A stretch of 64,000 nt of DNA from Sphingomonas sp. dw_22 (GTDB lineage: Bacteria > Pseudomonadota > Alphaproteobacteria > Sphingomonadales > Sphingomonadaceae). The notes beneath the pieces are model-generated. The model did no database searches. It saw only the letters and a list, made by a program, of their open reading frames with translations, and had not been told where the DNA came from. The position numbers and the translations under genes are program-made. Of the stretch, positions 16,537 through 25,376 are shown one piece after another. Numbering within the stretch: position 1 is the first letter of the stretch; each line of letters begins with the position of its first letter. The DNA lies in the NCBI RefSeq assembly GCF_018449795.1, contig NZ_JAAVVE010000019.1, positions 1 to 64,000 of the forward strand, given 5' to 3'.

Positions 16537-16877
16537 TGGGGCAGCTCTCCGTGGAACCAGAATTCGATGTCGGCAGGCCGGAGGTCGCCGAGGAAGCCGG
16601 CGCGATCGAGCAGCGCGGCAAGCGCGGGAACGGCCGGCTGGGCCAGGCCGAAGCGCGCGCCTTCCTGCTCGACATGGGCGCGGGCGGCGAGGAGGAGCTG
16701 GACGAAGCTGAGATCGACTTCGGCCAGATCGGACAGATCGATGTCGATATCGCCGCCCTCCTGGACGGCACCGAGCAGCACGCCGGCGAAATCGCCCGCA
16801 TTTCTCACGGTAACGGAGCTGGGCGCTTCGATTACTTGCGTCACGTCATTCAAACCCCTGCCAAGAGCGGCCGGCAC
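16533..16877 (-). CDS. STAS-domain protein at the head of the chemotaxis operon
   Basis: A 114-residue (or 103-residue) STAS domain of the anti-sigma-antagonist type. The segment IDIDLSDLAEVDLSFVQLLL contains the Ser that aligns with the phosphorylated residue of SpoIIAA-like proteins (DLSFVQ in place of DSSGLG). ATG 16877 is the longest start. The GTG at 16844 has AGGGG 10 nt upstream and gives VTQVIEAPSS as the N-terminus, so it may be the true start. It overlaps cheY by ATGA. STAS proteins head several alphaproteobacterial che operons; their role there is not settled. Confidence 0.82.
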   Translation of the reverse strand: MPAALGRGLNDVTQVIEAPSSVTVRNAGDFAGVLLGAVQEGGDIDIDLSDLAEVDLSFVQLLLAARAHVEQEGARFGLAQPAVPALAALLDRAGFLGDLRPADIEFWFHGELPQ

Positions 16878-17055
16878 TTCGAAAGCGCAGACCTGCCCTT
16901 GCCTTTTAGAGGGACGTGACGTGGTTTATTGAATCGTAACGAATTTTTTGGCGGAAAACCGCCGCGCGCGGCCGAAATTCGGCCTTACGCCAACATCATA
17001 GGGCGGCGCGACATGCGCACCGCCCCGTTTTCGTAGCTGCCTCTGGCGGCGCGAC

Positions 17056-17928
17056 CTACAACGTCTTGATGATCCCCGAGAAATCGAGGCCCGCGCCCTC
17101 GCCCTCGACGAACGCCTGATACAGCGCCGCCGCCCGCGCGCCCATCGGCGTATTCGCGCCGACGCTCGCCGCCGCCTCCATCGCCAGCTTCAGATCCTTG
17201 AGCATCAGCGGCGCGGCGAACCCGCCCTGATAGTCGTGATCGGCCGGCGTTTCAGGGCCGACGCCGGGCACCGGGCAATAGCTCGTCATCGACCAGCTCT
17301 GGCCGGAGCTTACCGAGGCGATGTCGTAGAATTTCTGGAGATCGAGGCCCAGCTTGCCCGCCAGCACGAACGCCTCGCACGTCGCGATCATCTCGGCGCC
17401 GAGCAGCATGTTGTTGCAGATCTTGGCGGCCTGGCCGGCCCCGCCCGCGCCGGCGTGGATCACGGCCTTGCCCATGTCCGCCAGGAACGGCTCGGCCCGC
17501 TCGAACGCCGCGACGCTGCCGCCCACCATGAAGGTGAGCGTGCCCGCATTGGCCGCGCCGATGCCGCCCGACACCGGTGCATCGACCGCCATCAGCCCCC
17601 GCGCGGCGGCCGCCTCGGCGACACGGCGCGCGGTGTCGACGTCGATCGTCGAGCAATCGATCAGGATCGCGCCCGGCTCGGCATGGTCGAACACGCTGTC
17701 GGTATAGACGGCCTCGACATGGCGGCCTGCGGGCAACATCGTCACGATCGCCTCGGCCCCCGCGATCGCCTCCACGGCGCTGGCGGCGGGCAGGCATCCG
17801 GCCTTCTTCGCCTTGTCGAGCGCCTCGGCGGAAAGATCGAAGGCGCGCACGTCATGCCCCTTCTTCGCCAGGTTCGCGGCCATGCCGCCGCCCATGTTGC
17901 CGAGCCCGATGAATGCTACGCGTGCCAC
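17056..17928 (-). CDS. mmsB: 3-hydroxyisobutyrate dehydrogenase
   Basis: A 290-residue NAD-dependent enzyme that oxidises 3-hydroxyisobutyrate to methylmalonate semialdehyde in valine breakdown. The Rossmann motif is GLGNMGGGMAANL (residues 7-19), the substrate loop DAPVSGGIGAANAGTLTFMV is near 120, and the catalytic Lys lies in GGAGQAAKICNNM. The length is typical. It starts with GTG at 17928 behind GAGAGGA. It is the last gene of the valine operon, separated from the hydratase by a 122-nt gap that holds a hairpin cassette, so its expression may be tuned separately. Confidence 0.93.
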   Translation of the reverse strand: MARVAFIGLGNMGGGMAANLAKKGHDVRAFDLSAEALDKAKKAGCLPAASAVEAIAGAEAIVTMLPAGRHVEAVYTDSVFDHAEPGAILIDCSTIDVDTARRVAEAAAARGLMAVDAPVSGGIGAANAGTLTFMVGGSVAAFERAEPFLADMGKAVIHAGAGGAGQAAKICNNMLLGAEMIATCEAFVLAGKLGLDLQKFYDIASVSSGQSWSMTSYCPVPGVGPETPADHDYQGGFAAPLMLKDLKLAMEAAASVGANTPMGARAAALYQAFVEGEGAGLDFSGIIKTL

Positions 17929-17947
17929 AGTCTGATCCTCTCAAATT

Positions 17948-18042
17948 CCCCTCCCGCTTGCGGGAGGGGTTAGGGGAGGGCCTGTCACCCTTCCCCGAAA
18001 CTCACACGCTCTCCCCCGCCCCCTTCCCGCAAGCGGGAGGGG
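17948..18042. repeat. Paired hairpin cassette CCCCTCCCGC ... GCGGGAGGGG
   Basis: Two near-identical palindromes (17948-17969 and 18021-18042) face each other about 50 bp apart in the gap between the enoyl-CoA hydratase and mmsB. It has the same bookend design as the cassettes at 1389, 2738 and 34848, but here it lies inside an operon, so it probably stabilises or attenuates the transcript. Confidence 0.65.
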
Positions 18043-18050
18043 AGAAAGGG

Positions 18051-18827
18051 TCACTTCCCCGTCCAGACGCCCGCGCGCTTCTCCACGAACGCAGTCATGC
18101 CTTCCTTCTGGTCCTCGGTGCCGAACAGCGCGTGGAACAGCCGCCGCTCATAGGCCACGCCCTGCGCCAGCACCGTCTCGAAGGCGGTATTGACCATCTC
18201 CTTGTTCGCCAGCACCGCAAGCGGCGCCATGCCGGCGATCTGGGCGGCGGTCTTCACCGCTTCCTCGACCAGATCGGCGGCGGGGAGGATACGGCTGACC
18301 AGCCCGGCGCGTTCCGCCTCCACCGCGTCCATCATCCGGCCGGTGAGACACATCTCCATCGCCTTGGCCTTGCCCACCGCGCGGGCGAGCCGCTGCGATC
18401 CGCCCATGCCGGGGGTGACCGCCAGCTTGACCTCGGGCTGGCCGAACTTGGCGGTGTCCGCCGCCAGGATGAAGTCGCACATCATCGCCAGCTCGCAGCC
18501 GCCGCCCAGCGCATAGCCCGCCACCGCCGCGATGATCGGCTTGCGCGTACGGGTGAACTGGTCCCACCCGGAGAAGAAGTTGCTGCCATACATGCTGGCG
18601 AAGCTCTGGGCCTGCATCTCCTTGATGTCCGCGCCCGCCGCGAAGGCCTTCTCGCTGCCGGTCAGCACCGCGCAGCCCTGGCCCGGATCGGCATCGAACG
18701 CCGTCACCGCATCGAGCATCTCGCCCAGCACCTGGCTGTTGAGCGCGTTGAGCGCCTGGGGCCGGTTGAGCGTGAGCAGCGTGACGGGTCCGCGCTGCTC
18801 GACGAGAATGGTTTCATAGTCCGACAT
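18051..18827 (-). CDS. Enoyl-CoA hydratase, valine pathway (methacrylyl-CoA hydration)
   Basis: A 258-residue crotonase-fold hydratase. [10 protein letters not shown] forms part of the oxyanion hole, [20 protein letters not shown] is the second conserved region, and [20 protein letters not shown] carries the catalytic glutamate region. Its length is the family norm. In this operon it most likely hydrates methacrylyl-CoA to 3-hydroxyisobutyryl-CoA, the substrate of the neighbouring hydrolase. It starts 49 nt after the hydrolase stop; that gap contains the relic of a GTGACGG/CCCCGG-type repeat. Confidence 0.9.
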   Translation of the reverse strand: MSDYETILVEQRGPVTLLTLNRPQALNALNSQVLGEMLDAVTAFDADPGQGCAVLTGSEKAFAAGADIKEMQAQSFASMYGSNFFSGWDQFTRTRKPIIAAVAGYALGGGCELAMMCDFILAADTAKFGQPEVKLAVTPGMGGSQRLARAVGKAKAMEMCLTGRMMDAVEAERAGLVSRILPAADLVEEAVKTAAQIAGMAPLAVLANKEMVNTAFETVLAQGVAYERRLFHALFGTEDQKEGMTAFVEKRAGVWTGK

Positions 18828-18876
18828 CAGTTCCTCCCTGCCTCGCCCCGGCGAAAGCCAGGGTGACGGTATATGC

Positions 18877-19920
18877 TCAAGCCGGCGCCCATGCCTCGCC
18901 TTCCGGCAGCGGCGCGAAAATCTGGTCGATCACGTGATCCGTAACGCCTTCCGGCGTCGCGGGCGACCAGCGCGGCGCATTGTCCTTGTCGATGATGACC
19001 GCGCGCACGCCCTCGGCGAAATCGGGGCGCTGGACGACGCGGCTGGCGACCGCGAACTCCTGGCGCATCTCGTCTTCGAAGCTGGGCATGCGGCGACCCT
19101 GGCGGACGAGGTGAAGCGCGACCTTCATGGTCTGGGGCGATTTGGTGCGCAGCGTCGCGCGCTGCTCCCGCGCCCAATCGCCGCCATCGGCATCGAGCGT
19201 GGCGAGGATCTCCTCCAGCGTGTCGCCCGCGAACAGGCGGTCGATCGCCCCCCGGTGCACGGCGATCCGAGCCCCCGGCGCCGGGGCGGAGAGCGAATCG
19301 AGGATCGCTTCGATCGCTTGCGGATCGGCGGCGATCCGGGCCTTGGCTTCGTCCAGGGACTCGGCGGACAGGAAATGCGTGGCGAGCCCGAGCGCCAGGC
19401 ATTCGCCGCCGTCCAGCCGCGCGCCGGTCAGTGCGATATATTCGCCGAGATGCCCCGGCAGGCGCGAGAGATACCAGCCGCCGCCCACATCGGGGAACAG
19501 GCCGATGCCGGTCTCGGGCATGGCGAAGCGGGTATTCTCGGTCGCGACCCGGTATTTCGCCGGCATCGAGATGCCCACGCCGCCGCCCATGGTGATCCCG
19601 TCCATGAACGCCACCACCGGCTTGGCATAGGTGAACAGCCGGTGGTTCATCTGATATTCGAGCCGGAAAAAGGCGCGCGCCGCGCTGCCGTCGCCCGCCC
19701 CGCTCTCGGCGAGCATGCGGATGTCGCCGCCCGCGCAGAAGCCCCGACCCTCGGCATGGTCGATCAGCACCGCCTCGACCGCGCCGTCGCCGCGCCACGC
19801 GCCCAGCGCGTCGAGCATCGCCGCGCACATGGCGCCATTGAGCGCATGGATCGCCTTGGGCCGGTTCAGCCGGATCCGGCCGATACGGCCCTCGATGAGG
19901 GTCAGGACATCCTGCGTCAC
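18877..19920 (-). CDS. 3-hydroxyisobutyryl-CoA hydrolase (crotonase family)
   Basis: A 347-residue protein. The segments [15 protein letters not shown] and [19 protein letters not shown], and the extended C-terminal domain (about 250-347), separate it from short crotonases and match 3-hydroxyisobutyryl-CoA hydrolases (HIBCH type). It releases free 3-hydroxyisobutyrate for mmsB. The start is GTG at 19920, overlapping the stop of the acyl-CoA dehydrogenase (GTGA), so the two are translationally coupled. The neighbours support the valine assignment. Confidence 0.9.
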   Translation of the reverse strand: MTQDVLTLIEGRIGRIRLNRPKAIHALNGAMCAAMLDALGAWRGDGAVEAVLIDHAEGRGFCAGGDIRMLAESGAGDGSAARAFFRLEYQMNHRLFTYAKPVVAFMDGITMGGGVGISMPAKYRVATENTRFAMPETGIGLFPDVGGGWYLSRLPGHLGEYIALTGARLDGGECLALGLATHFLSAESLDEAKARIAADPQAIEAILDSLSAPAPGARIAVHRGAIDRLFAGDTLEEILATLDADGGDWAREQRATLRTKSPQTMKVALHLVRQGRRMPSFEDEMRQEFAVASRVVQRPDFAEGVRAVIIDKDNAPRWSPATPEGVTDHVIDQIFAPLPEGEAWAPA

Positions 19921-21062
19921 TGGCGCGTCAGCTCCCGCCCGATAATCATCCGCATCACTTGATTGGTGCCCTCCAGGATCGAATGGACGCGCAGGTCGCG
20001 CCAGAAGCGTTCGATCGGATAATCCATCAGATAGCCATAGCCGCCATGGAGCTGGAGCGCCTGATCGACAACCTTCGATCCCGTATCGGTGGCGAAGCGC
20101 TTGGCCATCGCGGCGAAGCGAGTCTTGTCGGGGGCATTCGCGGTCACCTTGGCGGCGGCGAGATAGAGCAGCGCCCGTGCCGCCTCCAGCTCGGTCGCCA
20201 TGTCGGCCAGGGTGAACTGGGTGTTCTGGAAATCGGCGATCGCGGTGCCGAACTGCCTGCGCTCCTTGGTATAGCGGATCGCTTCGTCCAGGCAGCGCTG
20301 CGCCCCGCCCAGCGAGCAGGCGCCGATATTGAGCCGCCCGCCGTCCAGCCCCATCATCGCGATGCGGAAGCCCTCACCCTCGGCGCCGACAAGATTCTCG
20401 ACCGGCACGCGGACCTCCTCCAGGATCACCTGCGCGGTCGGCTGCGAATGCCAGCCGAGCTTGCGCTCCTGCGCGCCGAAGCTCACGCCGGGCATGTCCT
20501 TCTCGATCACCAGGCAGGAAATGCCCTTGGGGCCCTCCTCGCCGGTGCGGACCATCACGACATAGACTTCATTCTCGCCGCCGCCCGAGATGAACTGCTT
20601 GGTGCCGGTCACGACATAATGGTCGCCGTCCCGAACGGCACGCGTCTTGAGCGCCGCCGCGTCGGAGCCCGATCCCGGCTCGGTCAGGCAATAGCTGGCG
20701 ATCCGCTCCATCGTGACGAGCGAGGGCAGATACTTGTCCTTCACCGCCTGGCCGCCGAACCGGTCGATCATCCAGCTCGCCATGTTGTGGATCGAGATGA
20801 ACGCGCTGGTGGACGGACAGCCATAGGCCATCGCCTCCATGATGAGCGCCGATTCGAGCCGGCCCAGCCCGATCCCGCCACTCTCCTCCGAAACGTAGAT
20901 CGAGGCGAAGCCCAGCTCCGCCGCCGCGCGGATCGTGTCGCGCGGGAAGATGTGCTTCTCGTCCCACTCCGCAGCGTGCGGCGTGATCGCATCGGCGGTG
21001 AACTGGCGCGCCATCTCCTGGATCTGGCGCTGCTCGTCGGTAAGTTCGAATTGGGTGGTCAT
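19917..21062 (-). CDS. Acyl-CoA dehydrogenase, probably isobutyryl-CoA dehydrogenase
   Basis: A 381-residue FAD enzyme. CLTEPGSGSDAAALKTRAVR is the first acyl-CoA dehydrogenase signature, and HGGYGYLMDYPIERFWRD the second. HSILEGTNQVMRMIIGREL near the C-terminus contains the catalytic glutamate region of short-chain enzymes. In this gene set it should oxidise isobutyryl-CoA to methacrylyl-CoA, passing electrons to an electron-transfer flavoprotein not encoded here. ATG 21062 was chosen because the family N-terminus (FELTDEQRQIQEMARQF) follows at once; an extension to 21182 has no such residues. Confidence 0.92.
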   Translation of the reverse strand: MTTQFELTDEQRQIQEMARQFTADAITPHAAEWDEKHIFPRDTIRAAAELGFASIYVSEESGGIGLGRLESALIMEAMAYGCPSTSAFISIHNMASWMIDRFGGQAVKDKYLPSLVTMERIASYCLTEPGSGSDAAALKTRAVRDGDHYVVTGTKQFISGGGENEVYVVMVRTGEEGPKGISCLVIEKDMPGVSFGAQERKLGWHSQPTAQVILEEVRVPVENLVGAEGEGFRIAMMGLDGGRLNIGACSLGGAQRCLDEAIRYTKERRQFGTAIADFQNTQFTLADMATELEAARALLYLAAAKVTANAPDKTRFAAMAKRFATDTGSKVVDQALQLHGGYGYLMDYPIERFWRDLRVHSILEGTNQVMRMIIGRELTRQ

Positions 21063-21096
21063 GTATCCATGCTCGCCATTTGATCGAGGCTCATCT

Positions 21097-21561
21097 TCAT
21101 TCCCATGAGAAAATCGTCCGCAGCTTGCAGCCCTGCGGCTCCTCCCCTTCCTCGAACAGGTCCACCCGGTCGATCGCCGCAAGCTGGGCGCGAGTCAAAG
21201 CCCTGGGCGACTGGAAATAGGCCGCGCCATGACGCCCGTTCCAGATCGCGACCATATATTTCCCATCCACGCGCCGCTGCCCGAACCGGACCGGCCCTTT
21301 GCCGGCCCGGCGGGCGACGATCCGCCCGGGCGGCTTGCTGGCCCAGCCTATTCCATGCACGTCGAGCATGCCGAATGCGCCCTCCCAGCGGAAAGTCCCG
21401 CCATGGATGCCGCCCTGCAACGTGACGACGCGTTCGCCGGCGACCAGATCGATGATCGGGGCATAGCCGCAAAAGCGCCCGGGGCCATTCAACTCGCCTG
21501 CGCTCCCCCGGCCCGGCCACAAGGCGGCAAGTCCGATGGCAGCGGCGAAAATGACCTTCAT
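21097..21561 (-). CDS. Predicted exported protein of unknown function inside the valine operon
   Basis: A 154-residue protein that starts MKVIFAAAIGLAALWPGRGS, a signal peptide with likely cleavage after GSA. The mature part is basic and rich in Gly, Arg and Trp, with two cysteines (GRFCGYAP and PQGCKLRT) that could form a disulfide. I recognise no domain; FCGYAPIIDLVAGERVVTLQ and VGKYMVAIWNGRHG-like segments are its most regular features. ATG 21561 starts 4 nt after the mmsA stop, and the gene ends 34 nt before the acyl-CoA dehydrogenase, so it is co-transcribed with enzymes it has no obvious reason to accompany. Confidence 0.7.
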   Translation of the reverse strand: MKVIFAAAIGLAALWPGRGSAGELNGPGRFCGYAPIIDLVAGERVVTLQGGIHGGTFRWEGAFGMLDVHGIGWASKPPGRIVARRAGKGPVRFGQRRVDGKYMVAIWNGRHGAAYFQSPRALTRAQLAAIDRVDLFEEGEEPQGCKLRTIFSWE

Positions 21562-21565
21562 GCCC

Positions 21566-23059
21566 TCACCCCATGGTCGGAATGACGAACGCGCTATCAC
21601 CCGCGCCGCCGTCCGGCCAGCGCTGCGTGACCGTCTTGACCTTGGTCCAGAACTTCACGCCTTCCATGCCGTGCTGGTTGGTGTCGCCGAACGCGCTGCG
21701 CTTCCAGCCGCCGAAGGTGTGATACGCCACCGGCACCGGGATCGGCACGTTGATCCCCACCATGCCGACATTCACCCGCGCCGCGAACTCGCGCGCCGCA
21801 TGGCCGTTCCGCGTGAAGATCGCGACGCCGTTGCCGTACTGGTGCTCACTCGGCAGCCGCAGCGCCGCCTCGAAATCGGGCGCGCGGACGATCTGGAGGA
21901 CGGGTCCGAAAATCTCCTCCTTGTAGGCCTGCATGTCCGGCGTCACCCGGTCGAACAGCGACGGCCCGATGAAGAACCCCTGCTCATGCCCCTGAAGCGT
22001 GAAGCCGCGGCCATCGACCACCAGCTCGGCGCCTTCGTCCACGCCCTTCTGGATCCAGTTCTCGACCCGCGCCTTGTGCGCGGCGTTCACCACCGGCCCG
22101 TAATGCGCATCCTTATCGGTCGAGACGCCGACGCGCAGCTTCTCGATCGCCGGGATCAGCCGCTCGCGCAGCGCATCGGCGGTCCTGTCGCCCACCGGCA
22201 CCACCACCGGCAGCGCCATGCAGCGCTCGCCCGCCGAACCGAACGCCGCGCCCGAGAGATCCGCCACCACCTGGTCGAGATCGGCGTCGGGCATGACGAT
22301 GCCGTGGTTCTTCGCCCCGCCCATCGCCTGGACGCGCTTCCCCGCCTCGACGCCGCGCCGATAGACATAATGGGCGATATCCGACGAACCGACAAAGCTC
22401 ACCGCGCCGATCGCCGGATGATCGAGAATCGCGTCGACCATCTCCTTGTCGCCATGCACGACCTGGAGGATGCCCTCGGGCAACCCAGCCTCGCGGAACA
22501 ACTCGGCAAGCCGCACCGGCACGCTGGGATCGCGCTCGCTGGGCTTGAGGATGAAGGCATTGCCGCACGCGACCGCCACGCCCGACATCCACAGCGGGAT
22601 CATCGCCGGGAAGTTGAACGGCGTGATCCCCGCTCCGATGCCGATCGGCTGGCGCATCGAATAGACGTCGATGCCCGGCCCGGCGCCCTGGGTATATTCG
22701 CCCTTCAGCACATGCGGGATGCCGCAGGCGAACTCGATCACCTCCAGCCCGCGCTGGATGTCGCCCTTGGAGTCGGCGATCACCTTGCCATGCTCGGACG
22801 AGAGCAGGTGCGACAGTTCGTCCATATGCGCCTCGACCAGCGCCTTGAAATTGAACATCACCCGGGCGCGGCGCTGCGGATTGGTCGCCGCCCAGCCCGG
22901 CTGCGCGGCCTGCGCGGCGGCGACGGCGCGGTCGAGCTCGACCTGGGTGCCGAGCGTCACCTGCGCCTGGACCTCGCCGCTATTGGGATCGAACACGTCC
23001 GACGTGCGGCCCGCCCCGCCGCCCGAATGCCCGACAATGAAATGGTCGATGGTGCGCAT
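21566..23059 (-). CDS. mmsA: Methylmalonate-semialdehyde dehydrogenase (CoA-acylating)
   Basis: A 497-residue aldehyde-dehydrogenase superfamily enzyme that converts methylmalonate semialdehyde plus CoA to propionyl-CoA. GITPFNFPAMIPLWMSGVAV and the catalytic Cys in SAGERCMALPVVVPVGD are diagnostic of the MmsA group, as is GVSTDKDAHYGPVVNAAHK. The length is standard. It is the first gene of the valine operon and is divergent from a LysR regulator. A perfect 8-bp inverted repeat in the 77-bp gap between them is a good operator candidate. Confidence 0.95.
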   Translation of the reverse strand: MRTIDHFIVGHSGGGAGRTSDVFDPNSGEVQAQVTLGTQVELDRAVAAAQAAQPGWAATNPQRRARVMFNFKALVEAHMDELSHLLSSEHGKVIADSKGDIQRGLEVIEFACGIPHVLKGEYTQGAGPGIDVYSMRQPIGIGAGITPFNFPAMIPLWMSGVAVACGNAFILKPSERDPSVPVRLAELFREAGLPEGILQVVHGDKEMVDAILDHPAIGAVSFVGSSDIAHYVYRRGVEAGKRVQAMGGAKNHGIVMPDADLDQVVADLSGAAFGSAGERCMALPVVVPVGDRTADALRERLIPAIEKLRVGVSTDKDAHYGPVVNAAHKARVENWIQKGVDEGAELVVDGRGFTLQGHEQGFFIGPSLFDRVTPDMQAYKEEIFGPVLQIVRAPDFEAALRLPSEHQYGNGVAIFTRNGHAAREFAARVNVGMVGINVPIPVPVAYHTFGGWKRSAFGDTNQHGMEGVKFWTKVKTVTQRWPDGGAGDSAFVIPTMG

Positions 23060-23099
23060 GAACCTCTCCTATTTGCCCCCAGCTTGGGCCGTCGCGAAG

Positions 23100-23137
23100 T
23101 TGCAGGCAATCTGCGTTTCTGCGAACAACGCCTGCAA
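23100..23137. promoter_or_regulatory. Inverted repeat TTGCAGGC-N22-GCCTGCAA at the mmsA/LysR divergent promoter
   Basis: Perfect 8-bp arms occupy 23100-23107 and 23130-23137; the right arm runs into the first base of the LysR start codon. A shorter pair CTGCG-TTT-CTGCG lies between them. The position fits a site where the LysR protein represses itself and activates mmsA. Confidence 0.55.
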
Positions 23138-24033
23138 TGATGCACCCGCTTCGCTGGAACGACCTGCAGGACTTCGTCGCGATCGCCCGCGCGGGCCAGC
23201 TCTCGCGCGCGGCGTCGGGGCTCGGCGTCGATCCCACCACCATGGGCCGCCGCCTGCGCCGGCTCGAACGGGTACTGGGCCAGACGCTGTTCGAGAAGAC
23301 GCGCGAGGGCCAGGTGCTCACCGAAGCGGGCGAACGGTTGCTCGCCCATGCCGAAGCGATGCAGCGCGCCGCCGACCGGATCGAGGAACGCCCCGGCAAC
23401 GCGCACGAGCTGACCGGCCTGCTGCGCGTCAGCGTCTCCGAAGGCTTCGGCGCCTGGTTCGTGGCCGAGCATCTGGGCGATTTCGTCGAGCGGCACCCGG
23501 CGCTGGTGGTCGATCTGGTCGCGAGCAGCGGCTTCCTCAGCCCCTCCAAGCGCGAGACCGACATCGCGATCCTGCTCGCCCGCCCGCGCGCCGGGCCGGT
23601 GGTGAGCGCCAAGCTGTCCGACTATGCGCTGCGCCTCTATGCCGCGCGCGCCTATGCCGATCGGCACGGCGCGCCCGCGAACACCACGGCACTGCGCGAA
23701 CATCGCCTCATCGGCTATATCCCCGACCTGCTCTACGCGCCCGAGCTGCGCTACCTGAACGAGATCGACGAAGCGCTGGCGCCGACGGTGCGCAGCTCCT
23801 CGATCCTGGCGCAGCACCGGCTGATCGCCTCGGGCGTGGGCCTCGGCGTGCTGCCCTGCTTCATCGGCGACGCCGATCCGGCGCTGGTCCGGGTGCTGCC
23901 GGAGATGCGTATCCAGCGCTCCTTCTGGATGGTGACGCACCAGGACACCCGCCAGCTCCAGCGGGTCCGCGCGTTCAAGGACTGGCTGACGGCGCTGGTG
24001 CAGGAGCGGCGCGGACGGCTGACGGGGGAGTAG
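23137..24033 (+). CDS. LysR-family regulator, likely controls the valine-degradation operon
   Basis: A 298-residue LysR protein. The helix-turn-helix is RWNDLQDFVAIARAGQLSRA, then LGVDPTTMGRRLRRLERVLG, at residues 5-45. EGQVLTEAGERLLAHA follows, then the effector-binding domain. It is divergent from mmsA across 77 bp and ends at a hairpin shared with the convergent flavoprotein gene. In pseudomonads the mms genes are under an AraC-type regulator, so a LysR in this place is a different solution. The inducer is not known. Confidence 0.88.
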   Translation: MMHPLRWNDLQDFVAIARAGQLSRAASGLGVDPTTMGRRLRRLERVLGQTLFEKTREGQVLTEAGERLLAHAEAMQRAADRIEERPGNAHELTGLLRVSVSEGFGAWFVAEHLGDFVERHPALVVDLVASSGFLSPSKRETDIAILLARPRAGPVVSAKLSDYALRLYAARAYADRHGAPANTTALREHRLIGYIPDLLYAPELRYLNEIDEALAPTVRSSSILAQHRLIASGVGLGVLPCFIGDADPALVRVLPEMRIQRSFWMVTHQDTRQLQRVRAFKDWLTALVQERRGRLTGE

Positions 24034-24058
24034 CCCGTGCCGAGCCCTGCCCAACAAT

Positions 24059-24086
24059 CGTCATCCCGGCCCGCGCCGGGATGACG
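24059..24086. terminator. Perfect hairpin CGTCATCCCGGC ... GCCGGGATGACG between convergent genes
   Basis: 12-bp arms surround a CCGC loop between the LysR stop (24033) and the flavoprotein stop (24102). There is no T-run on either strand, so it is a bidirectional barrier or REP-like element rather than a classical intrinsic terminator. The same core (GTCA-CCCGG) recurs in the repeat at 60443-60563. Confidence 0.6.
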
Positions 24087-24101
24087 ATGATCTAGGGGGC
24101 T

Positions 24102-25325
24102 TCACCCCAACTCCTTCAACGGCACACCAGCATCCGCCAGCCGCGCGGCGTCCACCACGCGCCCTTCCACCACCAGCTTCCGCCCCTGGACATAATCCTT
24201 CACCGCATTGACGCAGTCGAGCGCAATCACCCTGCCCTGCTTCAGATAGACGATCGAGAAGCTCCCGCTCGCCGGATCGCCGCGCACGACCGTCCGGTCA
24301 TGGCCGATCGAGAGTCCCACGGTCTGGAGCTTGATGTCATACTGGTTCGACCAGAACCACGGCACCGCATCATATTCCACCGGCTGGCCCAATATCGTCT
24401 TCGCCACGACCGCCGCCTGGTCGTTGGCGTTCTGCACCGATTCCACCCGGATCCGCGCCCCCTCGGCAAAGCGGTTCGCATGCAGAGCGCAATCCCCGAT
24501 CGCGAACACATCGGGCAGACTGGTCCGGCACTGGCCATCCACCGCGACGCCGTTCCCCCCTTCCGCGCCGGCCGCCAGCAGCGGCTCGACGGCGGGCACG
24601 ATGCCGATGCCGACGATCACCATCCCGGCCCGCAGCACCTCGCCATCGACGAGCCGCACGCCGGTCACGCGATCCTCGCCCAGCACGCAATCGACCGCCG
24701 CCCCAAGCCGCACATCGACGCCATGCGCGCGATGCTGCTCCTCGAAGAAGCGCGACAGCGGTTCGCCGGCAACACGCGCCAGCACCCGATCCAGCGCCTC
24801 CAGCAGCACGACCTTCTTGCCGAACTTGGCAAGCACCGCCGCCGCCTCCAGCCCGATATAGCCTCCGCCGATCACCACGACATGCTCGACCTGCGGCAGC
24901 TCCGCCATCATCCGGTCGGCATCGGCGCGGGTGCGCACCGTATGCACGCCGGCAAGGTGATGCCCGCCGCAGTTCAGCAGTCGCGGCGCGCCGCCCGTCG
25001 CCCAGACGAGATGGCGGTACCGGATCATATCGCCCGCATCGGTCGTCACGCCATGCCCACCCGGATCGACCGATACGACGGTCGTGCCCAGCCGGAACCC
25101 CACATCGCGCTCGGCCCAGAAGGTCTCGGGCCGGATCAGCAGCCGCTCGAACAGCTTGTCCCCGGCGAGATATTCCTTGGAGAGCGGCGGCCGCTCATAG
25201 GGCAGCTCGGGCTCGGCCCCGACGATCAGGATGCTCCCACCGAACTTGCCCTGCCGCAGCCCGATCGCGCAGGCCGCCCCGGCATGGCCGCCGCCGACGA
25301 TCAGGACATCCGCTTCCTCGTGCAT
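24102..25325 (-). CDS. FAD-dependent pyridine nucleotide-disulfide oxidoreductase (ferredoxin/rubredoxin reductase type)
   Basis: A 407-residue flavoprotein. [20 protein letters not shown] (residues 6-25) binds [23 protein letters not shown] (about 150) binds NAD(P)H, and [14 protein letters not shown] (about 285) is the third flavin motif. The fold matches putidaredoxin/rubredoxin/benzoate-type ferredoxin reductases that feed electrons to a ferredoxin. No ferredoxin, oxygenase or P450 gene is present nearby, so its partner must be encoded elsewhere. It is the last gene of the 33.6-24.1 kb operon, 51 nt after the transporter. ATG 25325 was chosen over an upstream frame without conserved residues. 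Confidence 0.88.
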   Translation of the reverse strand: MHEEADVLIVGGGHAGAACAIGLRQGKFGGSILIVGAEPELPYERPPLSKEYLAGDKLFERLLIRPETFWAERDVGFRLGTTVVSVDPGGHGVTTDAGDMIRYRHLVWATGGAPRLLNCGGHHLAGVHTVRTRADADRMMAELPQVEHVVVIGGGYIGLEAAAVLAKFGKKVVLLEALDRVLARVAGEPLSRFFEEQHRAHGVDVRLGAAVDCVLGEDRVTGVRLVDGEVLRAGMVIVGIGIVPAVEPLLAAGAEGGNGVAVDGQCRTSLPDVFAIGDCALHANRFAEGARIRVESVQNANDQAAVVAKTILGQPVEYDAVPWFWSNQYDIKLQTVGLSIGHDRTVVRGDPASGSFSIVYLKQGRVIALDCVNAVKDYVQGRKLVVEGRVVDAARLADAGVPLKELG

Positions 25326-25376
25326 TCGCCTCTCCGCAATCTTCGCAGGCGATCTGCACCGTGGCGCCGCCAAAGG

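Noticed and set aside
16950..16963. Hairpin GGCGG-AAAA-CCGCC next to a T-run upstream of the che operon, as a terminator
   Set aside because: The T-run precedes the stem on the plus strand and reads as A-run on the minus strand, so it fits a terminator in neither direction. No gene ends into it from the left.
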